Origin: Actinomadura oligospora ATCC 43269
Lineage (GTDB): Bacteria > Actinomycetota > Actinomycetes > Streptosporangiales > Streptosporangiaceae
Reading direction: 5' to 3'
Length of the DNA stretch: 64,000 nt
Assembly: GCF_000518265.1 (NCBI RefSeq)
Contig: NZ_KI912410.1
Location: 290,774 to 354,773, forward strand
Shown here: positions 8,225 to 15,941 of the stretch, in pieces
How the letters are laid out: each line of letters begins with the position of its first letter
Position numbering within the stretch: the stretch's first letter is position 1
Program-made: the position numbers and the translations under genes
The notes under the pieces: model-generated
Database searches by the model: none
The model's input: the letters and a program-made list of their open reading frames with translations, nothing else
What the model was told of the DNA's origin: nothing

Positions 8225-9244
8225 GTGAACAAGGAAGCCGTCCAGCGCCTGCGCGAACCGGCAGCCTGGGTCCTGCTCGGTTCGGCGGGAGTCCAGTTGT
8301 TCGCGGGCATCGTCGCATTGTTCGGGCGCGGCCCGTTCACCTTCCACGCGCTCAACGAGACCGTCGGCGGGACGTTCACCAACGTCGCGGTCACGGGCAT
8401 GCTGGCGTTCGCGGTCTGGTTGGCGACCTCGCGTCCGGAGGGCCCGACGCCGCAGGCCCGCACCATCGTGGTGGGCGCGCTCGGGGTGCTCGGCGGAATG
8501 GCCCTGATCGGCGTGATCTGCTGGCTGGCCAGCATGTTCGCGGGCTCCGACTACGCCACGGCCGTCGGCAAGCTCTCGGCGTTCCTGTACGGCGCGGCCA
8601 AGCTCGCGGTGATCGGCCTCGGCGCCTGGTACGTCCTGACCATCCTCCAGGGCATGCAGCCGACGCGTCCGGCGGGTCCGCCCGCCCCGGGCCAGTACCC
8701 GGGCTTCGGCTACCAGCCCGGCGGCGAGCAGCAGCCGGGCGGCCAGCAGCCGTACGGCGAGCAGCAGGGCTACGGGCAGCAGCAGTACGGCCAGCAGGCG
8801 GTCTACGGGCAGCAGCCGGGGCAGGCGCAGGCGTACGGCCAGGAGCAGGCTCAGCAGCCCTACGGTCAGGAGCAGGCGCAGCAGCAGTACGGCCAGGCCG
8901 CCTACGGGCAGCAGGCCGCGCCGCAGCAGCCGTACGGCCAGCAGCCGGGCTATGGCCAGCAGCAGGCGTACGGCCAGCAGGCCGGTTACCAGCAGCACGG
9001 TCAGCCCGCCGCCGCGCAGCCCGGTGCGGAGCAGCAGGGCGCCGAGCCGCAGGCGGGCGCCGACGAGGACGAGATGGGCGAGTGGACGCGCGCGTACGGC
9101 GGAAGCCGGGGCAGCGGCGAGCAGCCGCAGGGCGGTCACGAGGGCCAGCAGGGCCAGCCCGGTCAGACCGCTCAGCCGGGTCAGCAGCAGGGCGGATCCG
9201 AAGAGGGCGGCGACTGGTACCGGGACAACCGTCCGCCGCAGTGA
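8225..9244 (+). CDS. Four-helix membrane protein with Gln/Gly/Tyr/Pro-rich cytoplasmic-type tail
   Basis: A 339-residue protein of unknown function. Residues 1-145 contain four hydrophobic segments (for example WVLLGSAGVQLFAGIVAL and VVGALGVLGGMALIGVICWL). From about residue 146 to the end it is low complexity, dominated by Gln, Gly, Tyr, Pro and Ala in repeats such as QQPYGQ, GYGQQQ and AYGQEQ. It closes with an acidic, Trp/Tyr-containing end (EEGGDWYRDN). The GTG start is preceded by GGGAGATG. The tail composition resembles proline/glutamine-rich tails of actinobacterial envelope proteins and also prion-like sequences. No enzymatic motif is visible. It lies between the F420 operon and whiB and is probably monocistronic. 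Confidence 0.85.
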   Translation: MNKEAVQRLREPAAWVLLGSAGVQLFAGIVALFGRGPFTFHALNETVGGTFTNVAVTGMLAFAVWLATSRPEGPTPQARTIVVGALGVLGGMALIGVICWLASMFAGSDYATAVGKLSAFLYGAAKLAVIGLGAWYVLTILQGMQPTRPAGPPAPGQYPGFGYQPGGEQQPGGQQPYGEQQGYGQQQYGQQAVYGQQPGQAQAYGQEQAQQPYGQEQAQQQYGQAAYGQQAAPQQPYGQQPGYGQQQAYGQQAGYQQHGQPAAAQPGAEQQGAEPQAGADEDEMGEWTRAYGGSRGSGEQPQGGHEGQQGQPGQTAQPGQQQGGSEEGGDWYRDNRPPQ

Positions 9245-9383
9245 CGCGCTGAGATTTTCCGATCTTTCATTCGCTGAGGTCGGCGGGGTGTGGGCGCACC
9301 TCCACGCAGGAGCAAAACCGCGTTGAACCGGCGTGCGTCATCTCCCTAAAAACCCTCTTTGCCCACTTGGAAACTCGTTCGGC

Positions 9384-9413
9384 TTGACGGAGCGGGCGCT
9401 ACACGCGTGTAAT
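9384..9413 (+). promoter_or_regulatory. whiB promoter with palindrome over the -10 region
   Basis: TTGACG (9384-9389) and TGTAAT (9408-9413) are separated by 18 bases, a good vegetative-type promoter. The perfect 12-bp palindrome TACACGCGTGTA (9400-9411) covers the spacer end and the first part of the -10 hexamer, where a bound protein would block polymerase. Confidence 0.6.
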
Positions 9414-9430
9414 TTCGTCGGTGTAGTTCA

Positions 9431-9466
9431 ATGCCTTCTCGGGGGATGGAGCCTGGGGGAAGGCAT
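9431..9466 (+). promoter_or_regulatory. Hairpin in the whiB 5' leader
   Basis: ATGCCTTC (9431-9438) pairs with GAAGGCAT (9459-9466) around a 20-base, G-rich loop. It sits in the predicted leader, ending 23 bases before the AGGAGG ribosome binding site of whiB. Confidence 0.4.
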
Positions 9467-9501
9467 CGACCAGGGGGGCTCCACGGGCTAGGAGGTGCGC
9501 T

Positions 9502-9765
9502 GTGAGCGAGGTAGTGATCCCGCTGGCGCACGGCACAGACGGCGAAGAGATGGGCTGGCAGGAGCGCGCCCTGTGCGCGCAGACGGACCCGGAGGCGTTT
9601 TTTCCGGAGAAGGGCGGCTCCACTCGCGAAGCCAAGAAGGTGTGCCGCGCATGCGAGGTTCGGGCCGAGTGTCTGGAGTACGCGCTACAGCATGACGAAC
9701 GTTTCGGAATTTGGGGCGGACTGTCGGAGCGTGAGCGCCGCAAGCTGAAGCGCCAGGCCGTCTGA
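9502..9765 (+). CDS. whiB: WhiB-family iron-sulfur regulator (WhiB/WhiB2 type)
   Basis: An 87-residue Wbl protein. The four cluster-binding cysteines are C25, C48, C51 and C57, spaced C-x22-C-x2-C-x5-C. The invariant GIWGG turn is at residues 69-73, followed by the basic end ERRKLKRQAV. The central stretch WQERALCAQTDPEAFFPEKG is nearly that of Streptomyces WhiB and mycobacterial WhmD/WhiB2, which act with WhiA to switch on septation genes. Wbl proteins bind the principal sigma factor through the cluster-bearing part. The GTG start at 9502 has a strong AGGAGG ribosome binding site. It has its own promoter and leader hairpin and is followed by two hairpins, so it is probably a single-gene transcript. 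Confidence 0.93.
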   Translation: MSEVVIPLAHGTDGEEMGWQERALCAQTDPEAFFPEKGGSTREAKKVCRACEVRAECLEYALQHDERFGIWGGLSERERRKLKRQAV

Positions 9766-9775
9766 CCGCCGCCTT

Positions 9776-9803
9776 GACCGCCGGACTTCGTCTTCCGGCG
9801 GTC
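9776..9803 (+). terminator. Hairpin after whiB
   Basis: GACCGCCGGA (9776-9785) pairs with its exact complement at 9794-9803 around eight bases. A GC-rich tail follows instead of T residues. Confidence 0.55.
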
Positions 9804-9923
9804 GGGCGGGTGGTCTCACGCGTCCCACGGGCCTGGTGTCCGCGCACCGCTTCCCTGTGCCGTCAGCGGCACGGTGCGGGCACTCGGACCGGGGTGCGTG
9901 CGGCGGAATGAGAAGGACGGAAC

Positions 9924-9961
9924 GAACGACGGCGCGGTCTCCGCGCCGTCGTTCTTCTTTT
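9924..9961 (+). terminator. Strong intrinsic terminator
   Basis: A perfect 14-bp stem (9924-9937 with 9941-9954) has a three-base loop and is followed by TTCTTTT. It isolates whiB from the glycosyltransferase and also shows that the large gene starts downstream of here. Confidence 0.85.
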
Positions 9962-9994
9962 GCCCTGTTTCGGGCGAAGTCGGGCGGCCACGCG

Positions 9995-10011
9995 TACAGT
10001 GGTCGGCCGTG
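9995..10011 (+). promoter_or_regulatory. -10 element of a leaderless start (TACAGT, 8 nt, GTG)
   Basis: TACAGT at 9995-10000 lies eight bases before the GTG at 10009. It follows the strong terminator immediately, as expected for an independent promoter. Confidence 0.5.
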
Positions 10012-13000
10012 TCGGCAGGGGGCGCCGGCGCGGGGACCTGCCGCCGACCTTGGAGCGATCACCTGTTGCCCTCCCCACTCGACCGGCACGTCGTCACCGC
10101 CGTCCTCGTCACGCACGACGGGGTGCGGTGGCTGCCGGAGGCGCTGAAGGCACTGCTCACCCAGGCACGACCCGCCCAGCGGCTGGTCGTCGCCGACACC
10201 GGAAGCACCGACCGCGGCCCCGACGTGGTCGCGGAGGTCGTCGGGCCCGAAGCCGTCCTGCGGCTCCCGCGGACGACCGGCTACGGCGAGGCCGTCGCCG
10301 AAGCGCTGCGGCACCCGGCGGTGCCCCTGCCGAACGCGTCGGACGGCGATCCCGACGCGGCCTCGCCGTCCGCCACCGGCAAGTCCTCGCCGGACGGCGG
10401 CTCTGACCAGGTCGAATGGGTGTGGCTGCTGCACGACGACTCCGCGCCCGCGCCGGACGCGCTCGCGTGCCTGCTGAAGGCCGCCGACGCGGATCCGCGC
10501 ATCGGCGTCGTCGGGCCCAAGCTGCGCGACTGGAGGAACCGGCGCGTCCTGCTCTCCACCGGGGAGTCCATGGACGCCGCCGGACGACGCGACACCGGCA
10601 TCGACTCCGGCGACTTCGACCAGGGCCAGCACGACGGCGACCGCGACGTCCTCGCGGTGAGCACCGCCGGGATGCTCGTCCGCCGCGACCTCTGGGACCG
10701 GCTCGGCGGCCTGGAGACCTCGTTCGGGCTGTTCCGCGACGACGCGGACCTCTGCTTCCGGGCGCACGCAGCCGGGCAGCGGGTGGTCGTCGTCACCGAC
10801 GCGGTCGTGTACCACGCGGAGGCGGCGCGGCGCGGTCTCCGCGAGATCGGGATGACGGACGCGCCGATCCGCCGCCTGGACCGCCAGAACGCGCTGCTGA
10901 CGTTGCTCGCCAACCGGCCCGCCAGGGCGCTGCCCAGGACGTTCGCGCGCATCGTCTGGTCCACGGCGTTGCAGATCGCGTGGATGCTGCTGCTGAAGCG
11001 CCCGGAGGCGGCCAAACAGGAATTCGGCGCGTTCCTGGCCGTACTGCGGTCGCCTTTGCGGTTGTGGCGTGCACGGCGTGCGCGGTCCGAGGGGCGTAGG
11101 CACGCCCACAGGTACATCCAGCGGAGCTTGATGGCGCACGGGGTCGCGGGGAGGCGTGCCTACGAGGCGCTGCACATATGGCTCGCCAAACGAGATGCAC
11201 GTAGAGCGGCCGAACGCGAGGCAGCTCCTCCAGAGGACGCCAGTTGGCGCGCGATCCTTCAACGTTTCCTCGCGCGCCCGGGCGTACTGCTCGTCATCGC
11301 ACTCGCCTTTGTCGCCGTCGTGGCGGAACGGTCGCTGGTCACCGCCGGATCCCGACTCACCGGGGGCGCACTTGCCGCGCCTACCGGTGGTGCGTCCGAT
11401 CTGTGGGCCGCCTATGTGGCGGGCTGGCATCCGACCGGATTGGGCACGGACGCTGGCACGCCCCCATGGGTGGCCGCGCTCGCGATGACGTCCACGCTCG
11501 CGTTCGGTAAGCCGTGGCTGGCGGTGAGCGTCCTGCTGCTTGGCAGCGTGCCGCTCGCGGGTGTGACCGCGCTGATCGCCGCGCGCCGATTGATTCCGCC
11601 GCGGACGCCCTACCGCGCTGCCCTACGCCTCTGGGCTGCGGGAACCTACGCCCTACTGCCCGCTGCCACCGGTGCCATCGCGGACGGACGGCTCGGCACC
11701 TCCGTTGTGATCGCGCTGCTGCCGCTGATCGGCCTGCTCGCCTACCGCGCACTGACGGATGCGGTGGACAAGCGGGCTTCGGGGCGCGCTGCCTGGGGGA
11801 CGGCGCTGCTCCTGACCGTTGCGATGGCGTTCGTGCCGCTGACGTGGCCTCTGGTCGTGTTGGCCGCCGTCCTGGTCACGGCCCCTCGTGGGCTGCCGGT
11901 GGATCGCGGTGCGCGCAACATGCTGATCGTCGTCGCCGTCCCGCCGCTGCTGCTCGGTCCTTGGTCGCTCGGGCTGTTCCTGCATCCGTCGCGCTTCCTG
12001 CTGGAGGCCGGGACACTGCCGACCGGGCGCGCGCCCGCGTCCGCCGCCGACCTGCTCGGACTGGTTCCCGGGGGCCCCGCCGTGCCGTGGGCGGCAGCGG
12101 GCCTCGCGGTGGCCGCGCTCGTGGCGCTTCTCGTGCGCGAGCGACGCCAGTTCGTCGTGACTGGGTGGGCGCTGGTTGTTTTCGGCCTGCTGACGGCGAT
12201 TCTGTTGAGTGGGCTCACCGCCAAGTCCGGGGCCGACAGCGGGCCCTACTGGCCTGGTGTCCCGTTGGTGTTCGCCGGAGCCGGGGCAGTCATCGCCGCT
12301 TCGGTCGGTGTCCGGCGCGCGGCCTTCGCCTTCGCCGGGACGGGCCGCCTCGTGCGCGCAGGGGGAGCGCTGCTGCTGGCCGCCGCCTGCGCGACGCCTG
12401 TGCTCGCCGCCGCCATCTGGATCGTGGACGGCGCGGGCGGCCCGGTGAGCCGCTTCAACCCCGATACCGTCCCGATCTTCTTGCACGACTCCACGGGCGC
12501 GCGCACGGTCGTGCTGCGCCACGAGCCGTCCGGACAGGTGAACTACACCGTCCTGCGCGGCACGGCCCCCGGCCCGGCCGACACGTCCGTGCCGGACGAC
12601 GCGTCCGCGCGCAAGCGCCTGGACGCTCTGGTCTCCGGGATCGCGGGCGGCACGGACACCGACGAGGGCCCGGGGTTCAGCGCCTTGGGCGTCCGATACC
12701 TGCTGGTCAGGCACCCGGGGCGCGACCCGCTGACGCCGTTGCTGGACGCCTCGCCCGAGTTGAACCGGCAGAGCCGCACGGCCGACTTTGCCAGCTGGGA
12801 GGTCCGCGCGCCCGCAGGACGCCTCACCCTCCAGGACGGCCCATCGGTCAAGGTCCTGCCCGGCGGGACGCGCGCCGCGCGCACGAGCGTTCGCATTCCG
12901 CCGAGCAGCAGCCCACGCACACTCACTGTGGCCGAGCCCGACGACGGAGGCTGGCAGGCCACTTTCGACGGACGCTCGCTGAAGAGTCACGCGGTGAACG

Positions 13001-13356
13001 GCTGGTCGCGCGCGTACGAGATCCCCGCGTCGGGCGGCACCTTCGCCCTGTCGCACAGCATGCTCACCCGGGAGATCTGGGTGGGCATCCAGGGTTTGTT
13101 CGCGCTGGTAGTCCTGATCCTGGCCTTGCCTGGTGCCCGTCCGGACGATTCGACGCCGACAGCCGCCCAGGCCACGCGCGCGCATGCGCGGCGGGCCCCG
13201 ACCACTGCTGCCACAGCGCTACGGCGCGCGACGCGTCAGATTCGTAGGAAGCCTGACGAGCCCATTGGACGACGCCGTCGTCCGGCGGCGCACACCAAGT
13301 TGCGCCCGTTCAAGCACGAAACGGCCATCAGCGCTGGTGACGAGGAGCAGTCATGA
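10009..13356 (+). CDS. Large membrane glycosyltransferase, family GT2
   Basis: About 1115 residues. The N-terminal ~300 residues are a GT-A fold: VVTAVLVTHDGVRWLPEALKAL binds the nucleotide sugar, LLHDDSAPAPDAL holds the metal-binding Asp pair, and GGLETSFGLFRDDADLCFRAHAAG contains the catalytic-base region. It continues into a linker and 10-12 membrane segments, then a C-terminal ~200-residue extracytoplasmic-type region before a final helix (IWVGIQGLFALVVLILALPG). It probably moves a sugar onto a lipid-linked or surface glycan, but the acceptor is unknown. The frame is open from 9874, but that part crosses a terminator hairpin. GTG 10009 is the better start, and TTG 10066 with GGAG ten bases upstream is the alternative. 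It overlaps the DUF5719 gene by ATGA. Confidence 0.85.
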   Translation: MSAGGAGAGTCRRPWSDHLLPSPLDRHVVTAVLVTHDGVRWLPEALKALLTQARPAQRLVVADTGSTDRGPDVVAEVVGPEAVLRLPRTTGYGEAVAEALRHPAVPLPNASDGDPDAASPSATGKSSPDGGSDQVEWVWLLHDDSAPAPDALACLLKAADADPRIGVVGPKLRDWRNRRVLLSTGESMDAAGRRDTGIDSGDFDQGQHDGDRDVLAVSTAGMLVRRDLWDRLGGLETSFGLFRDDADLCFRAHAAGQRVVVVTDAVVYHAEAARRGLREIGMTDAPIRRLDRQNALLTLLANRPARALPRTFARIVWSTALQIAWMLLLKRPEAAKQEFGAFLAVLRSPLRLWRARRARSEGRRHAHRYIQRSLMAHGVAGRRAYEALHIWLAKRDARRAAEREAAPPEDASWRAILQRFLARPGVLLVIALAFVAVVAERSLVTAGSRLTGGALAAPTGGASDLWAAYVAGWHPTGLGTDAGTPPWVAALAMTSTLAFGKPWLAVSVLLLGSVPLAGVTALIAARRLIPPRTPYRAALRLWAAGTYALLPAATGAIADGRLGTSVVIALLPLIGLLAYRALTDAVDKRASGRAAWGTALLLTVAMAFVPLTWPLVVLAAVLVTAPRGLPVDRGARNMLIVVAVPPLLLGPWSLGLFLHPSRFLLEAGTLPTGRAPASAADLLGLVPGGPAVPWAAAGLAVAALVALLVRERRQFVVTGWALVVFGLLTAILLSGLTAKSGADSGPYWPGVPLVFAGAGAVIAASVGVRRAAFAFAGTGRLVRAGGALLLAAACATPVLAAAIWIVDGAGGPVSRFNPDTVPIFLHDSTGARTVVLRHEPSGQVNYTVLRGTAPGPADTSVPDDASARKRLDALVSGIAGGTDTDEGPGFSALGVRYLLVRHPGRDPLTPLLDASPELNRQSRTADFASWEVRAPAGRLTLQDGPSVKVLPGGTRAARTSVRIPPSSSPRTLTVAEPDDGGWQATFDGRSLKSHAVNGWSRAYEIPASGGTFALSHSMLTREIWVGIQGLFALVVLILALPGARPDDSTPTAAQATRAHARRAPTTAATALRRATRQIRRKPDEPIGRRRRPAAHTKLRPFKHETAISAGDEEQS

Positions 13357-14765
13357 AGTTCGAAACAGGACTGCTCAAGAACAGGTACGTCGTGGCCGCT
13401 GCCGCCCCTGTGGCCATGGCCGCGCTGTACGGAACCGCGCATGTGACCCGTCCTGGACCAGAGCACTCAGCGAAGCCCGTCCAGGAGCCCATCAAGAGCG
13501 TCGTCATGGCCTGCCCAGGAGGAGAAGCCGGACGGGTGGGCGTCCAGACGGCCGCCATTCCGAACGCGCGCGGACGAGTCTCCGTGGAAGGACCGCGTCC
13601 GACCACGCTCACGTCGCCTGGGCAGCACTGGGCCGGGGACGTCGGAGGGCGCAACAAGCCCGCCGTCATCGTGCGCGCGGACGGAGACCTGGCAGCGGGC
13701 CTGTCGGCACGCTGGACGACCGTCTGGCCGCACGGGCGAGACCGGGGCGTCGCCGCCGCACGCTGCGTCCAGCCGGGCTTCGACCAGTGGTTCCTGGGGC
13801 CGGGCCCGCTGGCCGCCGAGGCTCTGGAGCTCCACCTCACCAACGTGGACGGCACCCCCGCGTCCGTGGACCTGTCCGCGCTCTCGGGTGAAGGGCCCCT
13901 CGACACGCTCGACGGTCAAGGCGTGGTCGTAGCCCCGCACAGCACCCGAGTTGTCCGAATCGGACAATCTCGGGAGGGGCTGGGCGCGGTCGTCCAAGCC
14001 GCGCGGGACCTCGCTCTGCGGGTACGGGCAACCTCCGGACGCGTCGCCGCGGCCCTGCGCGTCAGGGTCTCCCCGGGCCACGGCATCGACTGGGAGCCGG
14101 TCCCGCCCACGCCCGCGACCTCGCTGGTCCTGCCCGGGGTTCCGAGCGGCCCAGGCGACCGAAGGCTGCTGGTCGCGGTGCCGGGGGAGGAGAACGCGAA
14201 GATCCGCGTCCGGCTCGTCGGCCCCAACGGGACCGTCGCGCTGAACGGCCAGAGCCAGGACAACGCCTCGCCCGGCCGCCCCCGCACCGTGACGACCTTC
14301 GACCTTCATGGGGCTCTGGCGGGCCGTCCGGCAGCGATCCTTGTCGATTCGGACAAGCCCGTCGTCGCCGGGTTCTCGGCCTCACGCGGGCCCGATGTGG
14401 CCTTCGGCGCCGCGTCCGCGCCCCTGGGGCCGGGCACCGGGCCCGGCGCGATCCCGGACGCCCGGCTCGGCGGGAGCCTGATCTTGACCGCGCTCACCCG
14501 GGCCGTCACGGTCACCCTCACGCCCGTGGGCGGTGGCGAACCCCGCACCCTGGCCGTCCCGGCAGGGCGGACGATCGAAACGTCCTACTTCCTGAAGGGG
14601 ACGCGCGGACTGGCCGCAACCGGCCTCCGCGTCGACGCCGACGGGCCGCTCTACGCCGGGAGCACCCTCGTCACGTCCGGGCTGGTCACGGCGGAACCCG
14701 TGCCCCCGTCGCCGCTGGCCCAGATGCTCCCGCCCGCCCACGACTCGCACCACACACTGGACTGA
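13353..14765 (+). CDS. DUF5719 family secreted or membrane-anchored protein
   Basis: A 470-residue protein starting with a short Lys-containing end and one hydrophobic segment (YVVAAAAPVAMAALYG), which acts as a signal anchor. The rest is beta-rich and exported, with repeated phrases such as PAVIVRADGDLAAGLSARWT and PAAILVDSDKPVVAGFSASRG. It looks like two or three related immunoglobulin- or jelly-roll-like modules. This layout matches the DUF5719 family that occurs directly after the large glycosyltransferase in many actinobacteria. The ATG overlaps the glycosyltransferase stop codon by four bases, so the two are translationally coupled and probably work together at the cell surface. No catalytic motif is apparent. 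Confidence 0.8.
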   Translation: MKFETGLLKNRYVVAAAAPVAMAALYGTAHVTRPGPEHSAKPVQEPIKSVVMACPGGEAGRVGVQTAAIPNARGRVSVEGPRPTTLTSPGQHWAGDVGGRNKPAVIVRADGDLAAGLSARWTTVWPHGRDRGVAAARCVQPGFDQWFLGPGPLAAEALELHLTNVDGTPASVDLSALSGEGPLDTLDGQGVVVAPHSTRVVRIGQSREGLGAVVQAARDLALRVRATSGRVAAALRVRVSPGHGIDWEPVPPTPATSLVLPGVPSGPGDRRLLVAVPGEENAKIRVRLVGPNGTVALNGQSQDNASPGRPRTVTTFDLHGALAGRPAAILVDSDKPVVAGFSASRGPDVAFGAASAPLGPGTGPGAIPDARLGGSLILTALTRAVTVTLTPVGGGEPRTLAVPAGRTIETSYFLKGTRGLAATGLRVDADGPLYAGSTLVTSGLVTAEPVPPSPLAQMLPPAHDSHHTLD

Positions 14766-14782
14766 GAGCGATCACGCGGCGT

Positions 14783-14805
14783 CCGGGCCATCGGTACAGG
14801 CCCGG
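14783..14805. terminator. Hairpin between convergent genes
   Basis: CCGGGCC (14783-14789) pairs with GGCCCGG (14799-14805) around nine bases, in the 48-base gap between the two stop codons. Confidence 0.45.
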
Positions 14806-14813
14806 GCCGGGGG

Positions 14814-15260
14814 CTATTCCTCGTAGCTGGGGTCGACGGTCTCGGGGGACATGCCCAGCAGGTCGGCGACCTCTTCCACGAGAAGATCACGAACAAGGCG
14901 GGCCCGGTCGCGCTCGGTCGTCGCTCGCGCCTCCACGGGCCTGCGGTAGATCACCACGCGGACGGGGCGTCCGCCGTCTCCGGGCAAGGTCGCGCCCAGC
15001 GGCACAGGGCCGTCCGGCGGGAGCGGAGCGTCGGGGACGTCCTCGACCGCGAACTCGACCTGCGCCAGCTCACGGCCCCAGCGCTGAGCGATACGGCGCA
15101 CCTCGTCGGCCACCAGGTCGTCGAACCGTTCGGCACGGGTGCGCGAGATCGGGGAACGCGGCGGCGTGAGGGGGCCACGAAGGCCGCGGCCGTGCCGGTC
15201 ACGGCGCCGCGTCTGAGGGCCGGCCGAAGGGCGGCCCGCGCCTGCCACACGGGATCGCAC
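14814..15260 (-). CDS. Metallopeptidase-family (DUF1025-like) protein lacking the zinc motif
   Basis: About 148 residues, with a basic N-terminal region and then a domain matching the minimal MMP-like zincin family seen next to whiB/manB in actinobacteria (RAERFDDLVADEVRRI at its start). In active members the C-terminal helix reads HExxH. Here the corresponding helix is LVRDLLVEEVADLLGMSPETVDPSYEE, which has no histidine, so it is unlikely to bind zinc or cut peptides. I place the start at the GTG at 15260 rather than the upstream in-frame GTG at 15290. The hexamer TACTCT stands six bases before 15260, and the ten extra residues are not typical of the family. Its function is unknown. Confidence 0.75.
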   Translation of the reverse strand: MRSRVAGAGRPSAGPQTRRRDRHGRGLRGPLTPPRSPISRTRAERFDDLVADEVRRIAQRWGRELAQVEFAVEDVPDAPLPPDGPVPLGATLPGDGGRPVRVVIYRRPVEARATTERDRARLVRDLLVEEVADLLGMSPETVDPSYEE

Positions 15261-15272
15261 ACGTCCAGAGTA
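15258..15272 (-). promoter_or_regulatory. -10 element of a leaderless start (TACTCT, 6 nt, GTG), minus strand
   Basis: On the minus strand TACTCT (15272-15267) is followed by GGACGT and the GTG at 15260. This helps choose between two in-frame starts. Confidence 0.5.
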
Positions 15273-15394
15273 CCCCGCGCGCGCTTTCACCCCGCCCGAC
15301 CGGCGGGCTCACGGATTGTGATCGTTATCGCGGAAATGGACCGGTAACGGCGACACGTGCCGCGGCGGTGGTGGCGGACGCCGTCGCGGCGGGG

Positions 15395-15411
15395 TACGGT
15401 CGGCCATCGTG
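15395..15411 (+). promoter_or_regulatory. -10 element of a leaderless start (TACGGT, 8 nt, GTG)
   Basis: TACGGT at 15395-15400 stands eight bases before the GTG at 15409, with no ribosome binding site. Confidence 0.5.
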
Positions 15412-15765
15412 AGCCCCGTCCGCATCTGCTCCCGCACCGCCTGCAAGGCGCCTGCAGTCTTCACGCTCACGTACGTGTACCGCGATTCGACCGCGGTCCT
15501 GGGGCCGCTCGCCACGTACGCCGAGCCGCACTGCTACGACCTGTGCGCGGAGCACTCCGAGCGGCTCACCGCGCCCATGGGCTGGGAGCTGGTCCGCCTC
15601 CCCGTCGAGACCGAGACCGAGCCCAGCGCCGACGACCTGGAGGCCCTCGCCGACGCCGTCCGCGAGGCGGGCCGTCCCGCCCCCAGTGACCGCGAGGAGC
15701 CCATAGGGCAGGCCACGGAGGTCGGACGCAAGGGCCACCTCCGCGTCCTGCGCAGCACCGACTGA
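15409..15765 (+). CDS. DUF3499 family zinc-ribbon-like protein
   Basis: A 118-residue protein conserved across actinobacteria beside manB. It starts RICSRTACKAPAVFTLTYVY with C7 and C12, and later has PHCYDLCAEHSERL, giving a four-cysteine/histidine arrangement able to hold a metal. The C-terminal 40 residues are charged and probably flexible. No catalytic function has been assigned to the family as far as I know. The GTG start has a leaderless-type -10 element. It is transcribed toward manB, 176 bases upstream of it, and may share function with the surface-sugar genes only by conserved neighbourhood. Confidence 0.85.
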   Translation: MSPVRICSRTACKAPAVFTLTYVYRDSTAVLGPLATYAEPHCYDLCAEHSERLTAPMGWELVRLPVETETEPSADDLEALADAVREAGRPAPSDREEPIGQATEVGRKGHLRVLRSTD

Positions 15766-15853
15766 GCCCCTCCTGGCGCCGCCTGAGCGCTCGGGGAGGC
15801 ATCGGCCACATCCCCCGCCGGTTCGGTGGGCGGGGCCCAGGGGTTCGCCGAAG

Positions 15854-15862
15854 TTATCCACA
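15854..15862 (+). promoter_or_regulatory. Perfect DnaA-box nonamer TTATCCACA
   Basis: TTATCCACA lies between the DUF3499 gene and manB, about 38 bases upstream of the manB -10 hexamer. It is one of three exact copies in the window, all intergenic. Confidence 0.4.
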
Positions 15863-15899
15863 GGACGGGTGTGCTCCGCCCCGCGGTGCCCGCCGCCGG

Positions 15900-15905
15900 T
15901 AGGCT
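15900..15905 (+). promoter_or_regulatory. Probable -10 hexamer for the manB operon (TAGGCT)
   Basis: TAGGCT at 15900-15905 would give a leader of about 30 bases ending in the GGGGAG ribosome binding site at 15931-15936. Confidence 0.4.
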
Positions 15906-15941
15906 CGGGTCCCGTCAGTGTCGGCAAACCGGGGAGCAGGA

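Noticed and set aside
9874..10008. Upstream in-frame extension of the glycosyltransferase from ATG 9874
   Set aside because: It crosses a strong intrinsic terminator (9924-9961) and gives residues with no resemblance to a GT2 N-terminus.
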